Positions 57,647-64,000 of a DNA stretch of 64,000 bases are shown here, one piece after another. Numbering within the stretch: the stretch's first letter is position 1; each line of letters begins with the position of its first letter. Both the position numbers and the translations under genes were made by a program. The notes under the pieces are model-generated. The model had not been told where the DNA came from. It made no database searches and saw only the letters and a program-made list of their open reading frames with translations. The stretch is from the NCBI GenBank assembly GCA_029202385.1, contig CP119314.1, positions 1,180,501 to 1,244,500 on the forward strand, read 5' to 3'. Source of the stretch: Candidatus Sphingomonas phytovorans (GTDB taxonomy: Bacteria > Pseudomonadota > Alphaproteobacteria > Sphingomonadales > Sphingomonadaceae).

Positions 57647-58117
57647 ATGAGTATGCGGCGGGCTCTCGACGCGATCGATCGCAAACTGCTCTGCGAACTG
57701 CAGCACGATGCTTCACTCAGCCACGCCGAGCTAGCTGAGCGGGTAGGGGCATCGACCGCGTCTTGCTGGCGGCGCATTCGCGCCCTCGAGGCCGATGGCG
57801 TGCTTGGCAGCCATGTCAGGCTCGTCGACGCTGGCCTTGTCGGGCGCGGCGTCCATGTGCTTTGCCATATCCGGATGAAAAGCCACGCGACTGAAGCTGT
57901 CGAAGCCTTCGAGGCATTCGTGGCGTCGCGCGACGAGATCGTCGAATGTTACTCCATGTCAGGCGACTGGGATTATCTGCTGCTTGTTCTTGTCGCCGAC
58001 GTCGAGGACTATAATCATTTCCTGATGCGGACGGTGCTGCGCCATCCCTCGGTCAGCACCGGTTCTTCTCATTTCGCCCTGGCGCGCGTGAAGTACACCA
58101 CGGCGGTTCCGATCTGA
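57647..58117 (+). CDS. Lrp/AsnC-family regulator (PhhR-like role)
   Basis: A 156-residue regulator. The N-terminal HTH is LSHAELAERVGASTASCWRRI, and the C-terminal RAM domain contains VECYSMSGDWDYLLLVLVAD. It is divergent from phhA and is probably an amino-acid-responsive activator of the phh operon. The first of two closely spaced ATGs is used. It is convergent with the small gene at 58.1 kb with 20 bases between them. Confidence 0.87.
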   Translation: MSMRRALDAIDRKLLCELQHDASLSHAELAERVGASTASCWRRIRALEADGVLGSHVRLVDAGLVGRGVHVLCHIRMKSHATEAVEAFEAFVASRDEIVECYSMSGDWDYLLLVLVADVEDYNHFLMRTVLRHPSVSTGSSHFALARVKYTTAVPI

Positions 58118-58137
58118 TCCGCTGAATGCACGGCGCC

Positions 58138-58452
58138 TCAGCCGCAGGCGGCGGCCCGAGGATCGACCATCACGCGCAGGACGCGCAATTGCAGCGCCTC
58201 CAGCGCCTCCTGCCTTTCGGCGATGGCATCGCCGGGGAGGGGCGCATTGCGCAGGGCGTCGGGCGTTGTGCCGCGCAGGCCAGCCACCTCGCGTTCCAGC
58301 AGGTCGATCCGATCGTTGGCGACCGAGAGCTCGACCAGAAGCGCGAGCGCGATGGTCAGCACCTGTTCGGTTTCGACATTGTCCAGGCTGGCCGGGCGCG
58401 TGCCCCGGCCAGCGGCGATCACCGAGCGGATCGCGTCAGTCGCACTGGTCAT
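58138..58452 (-). CDS. Unknown helical protein downstream of methyltransferase
   Basis: A 104-residue protein with mostly helical, Leu/Ala-rich sequence (VLTIALALLVELSVANDRIDLLEREVAGL, cited by its ends VLTIALALL and LEREVAGL) that may form a coiled coil, and a C-terminus with one Cys. Its ATG overlaps the methyltransferase stop, so it is co-translated. I do not recognise the family. Confidence 0.62.
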   Translation of the reverse strand: MTSATDAIRSVIAAGRGTRPASLDNVETEQVLTIALALLVELSVANDRIDLLEREVAGLRGTTPDALRNAPLPGDAIAERQEALEALQLRVLRVMVDPRAAACG

Positions 58453-59588
58453 GCTGAAAGTCCTTCGGAAGGCTTGCGGCCACTGATCACGTACCAGCGA
58501 TTGAGGTTGCTCACCGCCGGAACATTATGTTCTTCGACATCCCTCGCTGCGAAGCCGGCGGCGAGCATGTCGGCCTCGAGATCGGCTTCGGTATAGGTCT
58601 GCCAGAATATCTCGCCGTTGAAGCGGGTATCCCAGTTCTTCTCGACGCGGTGCACGTCGCTGGGCGCGAAGCGGGTGTCGACATCCTGGAAAATCACCAC
58701 GCCGCCCGGACGCACAACGCGCAACGCCTCGGCCATCGCGCGGCGACGTTTGTCGGCGCCGATCTCGTGCAACATGTTGTGCGATACGACGAGGTCGAAG
58801 CTGTCGTCGGGGAAGGTCAGGTCGGCGGCGTCCATCTGGCTGAAATGCACCGCGACATCGAGCGCTTCGGCCCGGGCATGGGCATAGCGCAGCATGCCCG
58901 CGCCGATATCGATCGCATGCACTTCGGCATCAGGGAAGCGATCGGCATAGGCTGCGGATGCCGCGCCGGCCGAACAGCCGAGATCGAGGATGCGCGTCGG
59001 TTCGAACCCGGCGAATGCCTCGTCGAGCAGGCGGAAGACGACGCCGGCCTTGCTGTCGCTCTTGCCAGCCCCCTGACCGAAGGAGAAAACGTTGCCGCCC
59101 GTTTCGTAGAAGGCGCCGGCGACGACATCGTCCGGGCCGTCGTCGAGCGCATAGCCGCCGGGCTGGAGATGCACGTCGGTGCCGGCCAGTTCGGGCGAGG
59201 GGGCATAGCTTGGATCAAGCGTCAGGCTGCCCTTGCGCGTCTCCGACGTGGCAAGCGCCCGCGCGGTTGCCTGCATCCGGTCGCGATCGCGAAAGATCGG
59301 TTCGCCGACCGAAATCCAGATCATCTCCTGCGCGGCGCGGTTGGCCGCGCTCCACATGCGGTATCCGGTCGATTCGAAGAGTGCCTGGGAAATCTCGTCC
59401 GGCGATTGCGGTTTGCGATCATGCCGCGCGGCGAAGGCCGGGGCGCCCTCTTCATGGAAGCGGCGAACATTCTCGGAGCGGACGCGGGCGTTGAGCAGCT
59501 TGCGCAGCGAGACGACCGCGCGCTGGCGGCTCAGTTCCTCGGCATTGGCACGCGGCAAAATCGGGTGCTGGACGTCGCGGACATTCAT
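58449..59588 (-). CDS. Class I SAM-dependent methyltransferase
   Basis: A 379-residue protein. About 190 residues of an all-helical N-terminal region precede a Rossmann methyltransferase core: ILDLGCSAGAASAAYA (SAM motif I), EVHAIDIGAGML, FSQMDAADLTFPDDSFDLVVS and VVRPGGVVIFQDVD. The N-terminal region may bind substrate. The acceptor is unknown. The ATG overlaps the VOC gene stop by one base. It is second in a VOC-methyltransferase-unknown operon. Confidence 0.8.
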   Translation of the reverse strand: MNVRDVQHPILPRANAEELSRQRAVVSLRKLLNARVRSENVRRFHEEGAPAFAARHDRKPQSPDEISQALFESTGYRMWSAANRAAQEMIWISVGEPIFRDRDRMQATARALATSETRKGSLTLDPSYAPSPELAGTDVHLQPGGYALDDGPDDVVAGAFYETGGNVFSFGQGAGKSDSKAGVVFRLLDEAFAGFEPTRILDLGCSAGAASAAYADRFPDAEVHAIDIGAGMLRYAHARAEALDVAVHFSQMDAADLTFPDDSFDLVVSHNMLHEIGADKRRRAMAEALRVVRPGGVVIFQDVDTRFAPSDVHRVEKNWDTRFNGEIFWQTYTEADLEADMLAAGFAARDVEEHNVPAVSNLNRWYVISGRKPSEGLSA

Positions 59589-60520
59589 TATGCTGCCTCC
59601 TCGATGAATTCGATTAGTTCGCCGGCCGGCCCGCGCACGGTGCATGCCAGGCGGCCGTCATAGCCAGGCCCATCGCGCCGCACCGGCGGCGTGATGGCGA
59701 GCGGTGCGACCCGGTCCATTGCCACCGTAGCGATGCTGGCCATGGCACAACCCGGTGGGAGCATGCCCGACGCGCGGGGACGCGGGCCGGCTATCAGGCC
59801 GGGGCCGGGAGGATATTCGTCGAATTCGAAAAGATAGCCATGGTCGCGCAGGCCTGCCGTGGTCATGCGCGTTACTGTATCGGGGGCCAGGCCCTGCGCC
59901 GCCTGGATGAGGGAAATCCTGCTGTCGCGCAAAGGGCGGCGCTTGAGGTCGAACAGGTCGCAATACCAGTTGCGCAGCGCGTCGAAGTCAGGCCCGGCGA
60001 TGACCAGGATGAAGGGCCGGTCGATCAGCGAGCGCGGCCGCGGCAGAATCGAGGTGGAACGATCGCCGCTTTCCATGGTGAAATACAGACACTCACCCGA
60101 CGGACCGACCGCCTGCATCGCGACGATCGATGGCATGAACTGCAATGGTTTCGGCTCGCCGATCACGGTGAAGGCAGAGGCCTTGATCAGCTCATGCACC
60201 TGATGGACGTCATCGACGATGATCTCGAACGCAGCCCAGCCGAAGGTGGTGAGCGCGCGGTATTCCGGGACGGGATCGGTTTCGACCAGACGGATATAGT
60301 CTTCGCTCGCGCCAGCCGTGCTGAGGATGACGTACCGCCGCCCGGCCATGCCCGGCGTGCCCCAGCTCGCGGCGAGATCCTCACCGACCGCCCCGCTCTC
60401 CCGCACATGGTAGCCCAGGGATGCATAGTCCCGCTCGCAGCCGTCGAGATCCCCGGTGCCGACCGTTGCGAACCGGAAACGTGTCAGCAGCGGGTCGCCA
60501 TTGGAGGTCCAGTCGTTCAT
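59588..60520 (-). CDS. Two-module VOC (glyoxalase/dioxygenase-fold) protein
   Basis: A 310-residue protein with two vicinal-oxygen-chelate repeats: module 1 from FRFATVGTGDLDGCERDY to about residue 150 (ending GECLYFTME) and module 2 from FILVIAGPDFDALRNWYCDLF to FIEEAA. Glu residues at the ends of both modules (ECLYFTME, ELIEFIEE) could be metal ligands, but a full His/His/Glu set is not evident to me. It is too short and too divergent for 4-hydroxyphenylpyruvate dioxygenase. Substrate unknown; the GntR gene upstream suggests a small-molecule inducer. Confidence 0.75.
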   Translation of the reverse strand: MNDWTSNGDPLLTRFRFATVGTGDLDGCERDYASLGYHVRESGAVGEDLAASWGTPGMAGRRYVILSTAGASEDYIRLVETDPVPEYRALTTFGWAAFEIIVDDVHQVHELIKASAFTVIGEPKPLQFMPSIVAMQAVGPSGECLYFTMESGDRSTSILPRPRSLIDRPFILVIAGPDFDALRNWYCDLFDLKRRPLRDSRISLIQAAQGLAPDTVTRMTTAGLRDHGYLFEFDEYPPGPGLIAGPRPRASGMLPPGCAMASIATVAMDRVAPLAITPPVRRDGPGYDGRLACTVRGPAGELIEFIEEAA

Positions 60521-60572
60521 CTCGTCGCCTTGCCGTGGGACGACAGATTATCACCAATTACACTTATTTCTA

Positions 60573-60583
60573 TATCAAATGAT
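60573..60583. promoter_or_regulatory. hmg-operator-like core upstream of VOC operon
   Basis: TATCAAATGAT is identical over 11 bases to the core of operator O2 at 25431-25441. The outer bases do not complete the palindrome. It lies about 53 bases before the VOC gene, in a promoter-like position. Confidence 0.4.
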
Positions 60584-60648
60584 CGATCCGTGGCAGACAT
60601 GCCGCGATGTTCGCGAAATCCGCACATTTCCGCCATTCCGAGCCGCCA

Positions 60649-61404
60649 TCAGGCGCGTGCGGAATGCAGATCGAGCTTGATCTGGTAGAGGTCGGGTCGG
60701 AATTGCGCGAGAACGTGCTGTATCGGACGGTCGGCCGTGTCGAATACGGTGCGGCTGACTCGCAGGATCGGCGAGCCAATATCCACCTCAAGCAGATTGG
60801 CGAGCGTGCCGTCCGCCAGCGAGGCCGAAATGGTCTGGGTCGCCGCGCCGATCTGCACGCCCGCCTGTTCGAGCAGGCTCAGCATCGGCGTGGTCTTCAG
60901 CGCGGCGCGATCCATCGCCCCGCTCAGCTCTGCGGGGACATAGCTGACCAGATGGCTGATCGGCTGATTGTCGAGCCAGCGCACGCGGGCGACACGCAGC
61001 ACCTGCGTATCGGAGGCGACCTTCAGCGCGTCGCTGATCGGCGGGCGCGCGGGGATAAGCTCGAGTTCGAGGATACGGACCTGGGTCTTGCGGCCATAGG
61101 TGATCAGCGATTCGAGCGCCTGTTCAAGGCTGCCTTCGATCGGTTTCGCGGGCGACTGATAGGTAACATGCGTGCCGACACGGCGCTTGCGCTCAACCAG
61201 ATGGGTGTCGGCGAGTTCCGCCAGCGCGCGGCGCGCGGTGATGCGCGACACCCCGAAGCTTTCGGACAATTCCTCTTCGGTCGGCATGCGCGATCCGAAC
61301 GCGCGGCTGCCGTTGATGATCTCCTCGCGAAGCTGGAGGAATATCTGATGATAAAGCGGCATCGCCTGAAGGCGATCGACCTGATCTTCGTTGCGCTTGC
61401 TCAA
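60649..61404 (-). CDS. GntR-family regulator with UTRA domain
   Basis: A 251-residue regulator: PLYHQIFLQLREEI, then the winged helix FGSRMPTEEELSESFGVSRI and ITARRALAELADTHLVERKR, and a C-terminal UTRA ligand domain (VLRVARVRWLDNQPISHLV and ILRVSRTVFDTADRPIQHV). HutC-type members respond to small organic ligands. TTG 61404 is chosen because the family starts shortly before PLYHQIF and AGAGGGG is upstream; GTG 61473 or TTG 61476 would add a basic region. It is divergent from the GlcG-like gene and precedes the VOC operon, so it may control both. Confidence 0.83.
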   Translation of the reverse strand: MSKRNEDQVDRLQAMPLYHQIFLQLREEIINGSRAFGSRMPTEEELSESFGVSRITARRALAELADTHLVERKRRVGTHVTYQSPAKPIEGSLEQALESLITYGRKTQVRILELELIPARPPISDALKVASDTQVLRVARVRWLDNQPISHLVSYVPAELSGAMDRAALKTTPMLSLLEQAGVQIGAATQTISASLADGTLANLLEVDIGSPILRVSRTVFDTADRPIQHVLAQFRPDLYQIKLDLHSARA

Positions 61405-61490
61405 GGCCGGCCGTCCCCTCTTTCCATCATGCTCCGCTGGCCTGCCTCGCTTGTCACTTAACCACCTGTCCACCAAGAGGAAAAGAAACC

Positions 61491-61889
61491 ATGATCGCCA
61501 AATATGGCCTGAGCGCCGACGAACTCGACCGGATGCTGGCCGCGGCCCGCGCGAAAGCGGGCGAGCTGGGGCTGGCCGCCTCGATCGCGATCGTCGACGA
61601 GGGGGGCTATGCCTTTCGGCTGCATCGCGGTGACGGGGCCGGACTCATGACGCCGACGGTCGCGATGGCCAAGGCGCGGACTGCGGCCCTGATGCGCGCG
61701 CCAAGCGGTGCCCTGACCGCGCGCCTGAAGGATGAGCCGGAATTGCTGCGCCTGACCGAATATCTGCCAATGCCCGGTGGATTCCCGCTGCGGTATGAAA
61801 ATGCGGTCATCGGTGCGATCGGCGTGTCCGGCGGGACATCGCTCCAGGACGAGGCGATCGCCCAGGCCGCCCTGGATGCGCTGGCCTAG
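61491..61889 (+). CDS. GlcG/HbpS-family protein (copy 2)
   Basis: A 132-residue GlcG-like protein: GELGLAASIAIVDEGGYAF, the Ala-rich PTVAMAKARTAALM, MPGGFPLRYENAVIGAIGVSGG and a C-terminal helix. It belongs to the same family as the 40.6-kb copy but is clearly diverged. No signal peptide. GAGGAAAAG precedes the ATG. It is convergent with the SDR gene, with a hairpin between them. Confidence 0.8.
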   Translation: MIAKYGLSADELDRMLAAARAKAGELGLAASIAIVDEGGYAFRLHRGDGAGLMTPTVAMAKARTAALMRAPSGALTARLKDEPELLRLTEYLPMPGGFPLRYENAVIGAIGVSGGTSLQDEAIAQAALDALA

Positions 61890-61907
61890 ACTCGTTTCCG
61901 ACAAGAT

Positions 61908-61937
61908 GGCGCCCGCTCCGGGGAACGGGCGGGCGCC
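61908..61937. terminator. Hairpin between convergent GlcG-like and SDR genes
   Basis: GGCGCCCG (61908-61915) pairs with CGGGCGCC (61930-61937) around a 14-base loop. No T tract follows, so it is a weak but well-placed terminator candidate. Confidence 0.42.
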
Positions 61938-61986
61938 GCGTCGGCTGGCGAGAAATGACTCCAGGCGAAGCGACGAAGGCTGGAGA

Positions 61987-62838
61987 TCAGTGCATTTCCT
62001 CGCCGCCCGACACGTTCATCGCCTCGCCGGTGATATAGCGCGCCTGGCCTGAGCAGAGAAAAGCGCAGGCATTGGCTGTGTCCTCGGGCGTGCCGACACG
62101 GCCGAGCGGGATACGGCCGCGCATCGCGTCCATATATTCCTCGATCGTCTGGCCGCGCATCTTCGCCATATACTCGTTCTGCCACGATCCGAGACCGGTG
62201 GTGACGTGGTTGGGGCAGACCATGTTCACGTTGATCTGCGCGGCGCCCATTTCGATCGCGACCGAGCGGGTAAGACCGACCAGGCCGTGCTTCGACGCGA
62301 TATAGGATGAGGTCAGCGCCGAGCCCGATTTCGACCCTCGACTGCCGATCGAAACGATTCGCCCGCGGCCCCAATCGGCCACTTCGTCCTGCTTGAGCAT
62401 CTGGTGGATGGCGTGCTTCATCGCGAAGAAGGCGCCGCGCAGATTGACGTCTAGCACCGTATCCCATTGTTCCTGCGTCTGCTCGACGAACGGCCCGAAC
62501 AGATAACCGACGCCGGCATTGTTGACGAGGATATCCAGCGTGCCGAATTCGGCGACCGCGCGCGCCACCAGTCCCTCGACCTCGGCCTCGGCGCGCATGT
62601 CGGCGCTATGCGTGACGATGTTCGGATGGATCGTGCGCAGGTCCTCGGCGACCTGCTCAAGTTCGGACAGCTCAGCGACGCCGTGTGCGGGCGCCATCGC
62701 GCCCTTGGTCTGACCAAGATCGTGCAGCACGATGCGCGCGCCGCTTTCCGCCAGCTTGCGAGCGATGGCCGCGCCAAGGCCACCATGGCGGCCGGCGCCG
62801 GTGACGATCGCCACCTTGCCGTCGAGATCGGGATACAT
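61987..62838 (-). CDS. Short-chain dehydrogenase/reductase
   Basis: A 283-residue classical SDR. The cofactor motif is TGAGRHGGLG, with HDLG after beta-2, then NNAGVG and the catalytic SIGSRGS...YIASK set. The C-terminus (SGGEEMH) is normal. An insert with MAPAHGVAELSELEQV near residue 50 is longer than in many SDRs. Substrate unknown. AAGGAG precedes the ATG, and the gene starts 11 bases after the flavoenzyme stop, so the two are co-transcribed. Confidence 0.9.
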   Translation of the reverse strand: MYPDLDGKVAIVTGAGRHGGLGAAIARKLAESGARIVLHDLGQTKGAMAPAHGVAELSELEQVAEDLRTIHPNIVTHSADMRAEAEVEGLVARAVAEFGTLDILVNNAGVGYLFGPFVEQTQEQWDTVLDVNLRGAFFAMKHAIHQMLKQDEVADWGRGRIVSIGSRGSKSGSALTSSYIASKHGLVGLTRSVAIEMGAAQINVNMVCPNHVTTGLGSWQNEYMAKMRGQTIEEYMDAMRGRIPLGRVGTPEDTANACAFLCSGQARYITGEAMNVSGGEEMH

Positions 62839-62849
62839 GGGCAGGCTCC

Positions 62850-64000
62850 TTAGAAATCCATAGCGGCGAGATGGCCTTCGGACGTGGCGGCGAGAACGGT
62901 GCGCGGCGCATAGGCGTCTCCGATCAGGCGCACGTCGAGGCCCGCCGCACGGAGCGGCGCCTCAAGCGTGACATCGGGAACGCGGGCCGTGGCATAGGTG
63001 AACAGGGCGACGTCGGTGAGTATCGTTTCGGCGCCGCTATGCACGTCGACATAGGCGACCTCGCCCTCCTCGAAGCGCGAGGCGGCGAGCGGTCGAACCG
63101 ATGTGACGAAGGCGATCTTCTTGCGCCCCAGGCGGGCATACACGCCCTGACGGGTCACCAGCGCCTCGTCGCTCGCGAGGCGTTCGCGGTCAGTGAGCAG
63201 GACGACGCGGTCGAAGCGATCGTGCAGCAGTTCGGCGGCGGCATAGACGAACGCGCCGCCGTCCGCGTCGTGGATCACCGCAGTGCCGGCCTGTCGCCCC
63301 GGTCGCCGGGCGAGATCGGCCATGGCCTCGCGCAGATCGGGGAAAAAGCCTTCGCCGCGATACTCCTCGGGCAGATAGTCCGGCCAGACCGGAGTCGCCC
63401 CGGTCGCCAGCACGACATGGTCGGGGGCCAGGGCGATGATATCCTCGGGCGTCGCGCGCCTATTCCAGTAAAAGGTCGCGCCTGCCCGTTCGGCGGCGAG
63501 ACGCTGGTAATCATAGATGCTGCTGAGATTCTCTCCACCAGGGAGCAGGGCGTGCAACCGCGTCTTGCCGCCGGCCTCGTCGGAAGCGGCGAACACGGTC
63601 ACATCATGCCCGCGCGCGGCGGCGGTCCAGGCGGCTTCCATGCCGGCGATGCCGGCCCCGACGATCACGACGCGCTTGGGAAATGGGGCGGGTCCGGGCT
63701 TCCAGTCAGCTTCGTCTGCCGTGCCGACCTGCGGATTATTGTCGCATTGCAGGCCGCGCCCGACATTGATCATGTGCCAGCAGGTGTTGCACGATACGCA
63801 GTAGCGGATCTGCGCTTCGCGGCCCGTTTCAGCCTTAACGCCCCAGGCCGGATCGGTGACCAGCGGGCGACCGAGCATGACGAGATCGGCCAGGCCGTCG
63901 CGTATGATGCGTTCGCCCTCATTGGGATCGGTGATCAGCCCGAGGGCGCCGAGCGGCGTGCCGGGTGCCGTCTTACCCAAGGCTGCGATCCGGTCGACAT
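62850..64000 (-). CDS. Old Yellow Enzyme-type FMN/Fe-S/FAD oxidoreductase, 5' part beyond window
   Basis: The C-terminal 383 codons of a 2,4-dienoyl-CoA reductase-like flavoenzyme. Visible are the end of the FMN TIM barrel (LADLVMLGRPLVTDPAWG), the iron-sulfur Cys cluster YCVSCNTCW...LQCDNNP, and the FAD/NAD(P) domain with VVIVGAGIAGMEAAWTAAARG, AGGKTRL and VLATGATP. Coding continues to base 64000, so the start is missing. Relatives reduce unsaturated thioesters, enones or demethylate N-methyl compounds (trimethylamine dehydrogenase group). With the SDR it may form a two-step reduction module. Confidence 0.88.
   Translation of the reverse strand, partial: VDRIAALGKTAPGTPLGALGLITDPNEGERIIRDGLADLVMLGRPLVTDPAWGVKAETGREAQIRYCVSCNTCWHMINVGRGLQCDNNPQVGTADEADWKPGPAPFPKRVVIVGAGIAGMEAAWTAAARGHDVTVFAASDEAGGKTRLHALLPGGENLSSIYDYQRLAAERAGATFYWNRRATPEDIIALAPDHVVLATGATPVWPDYLPEEYRGEGFFPDLREAMADLARRPGRQAGTAVIHDADGGAFVYAAAELLHDRFDRVVLLTDRERLASDEALVTRQGVYARLGRKKIAFVTSVRPLAASRFEEGEVAYVDVHSGAETILTDVALFTYATARVPDVTLEAPLRAAGLDVRLIGDAYAPRTVLAATSEGHLAAMDF

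Noticed and set aside
59588..60520. VOC protein as 4-hydroxyphenylpyruvate dioxygenase
   Set aside because: That enzyme would complete the phh/hmg pathway, but this protein is shorter and lacks the characteristic HPPD C-terminal sequence and a clear His/His/Glu set.

Overview
The window is high-GC, gene-dense DNA with many GTG/TTG starts and 1-4 base start/stop overlaps. It carries three TonB-dependent receptors, a NodT-type outer-membrane factor and a two-partner secretion locus. This combination points to an alphaproteobacterium of the Sphingomonadaceae (Sphingomonas-like). That assignment is an inference from gene families; no rRNA or marker gene is present. I saw no tRNA, rRNA, CRISPR array, transposase or phage gene.

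Layout. 1-7.5 kb: a truncated response regulator divergent from a two-partner secretion pair (TpsB transporter, 1592-aa TpsA with GLUG repeats), followed by a 54-aa peptide with a lasso-leader-like motif and a 65-aa membrane peptide. 7.6-11 kb: SulP transporter with STAS domain, a ParB-like protein and a DUF808 membrane protein. 11.2-20.2 kb: a four-gene MdtABC-type RND efflux operon with its outer-membrane factor. 20.2-24.9 kb: a siderophore-receptor locus (DUF3325, PepSY protein, DUF3649, TonB receptor) with a Fur-like palindrome. 24.9-28.7 kb: a MarR regulator divergent from hmgA-fahA, an in-frame remnant of maiA, and a Rieske protein.

28.7-51.9 kb is the most unusual part. It holds two complete OmpR-type two-component systems and an orphan OmpR regulator around two facing operons. 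The rightward one is DUF6152, two secreted unknowns, a tandem-domain esterase, an aromatic-acid-type MFS carrier and cytochrome b561. The leftward one is two DUF6644 membrane proteins, a SnoaL-like protein, GlcG-like protein, FAH-family hydrolase, cytochrome b561 and a TonB receptor. Next to these are a second TonB receptor, an esterase, a cytochrome c'-like lipoprotein and an EF-hand lipoprotein. I read this as an uptake, ester-cleavage and redox island for an unknown, probably aromatic, substrate. Three AT-rich promoter regions stand out against the GC background.

52-58 kb: a stand-alone BamA paralogue and the phenylalanine hydroxylase operon (phhA, aromatic aminotransferase, phhB) divergent from an Lrp/AsnC regulator. 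With hmgA/fahA this gives most of phenylalanine to fumarate plus acetoacetate; 4-hydroxyphenylpyruvate dioxygenase and a working maleylacetoacetate isomerase are not in the window. 58-64 kb: a second catabolic-looking cluster (unknown protein, methyltransferase, two-module VOC protein, GntR/UTRA regulator, GlcG-like protein, SDR, and a truncated Old Yellow Enzyme-type flavoenzyme). Variants of one TATCA-n-TGATA element occur at hmgA/marR, phhA, the VOC operon and the 42.9-kb TonB receptor, hinting at shared control.
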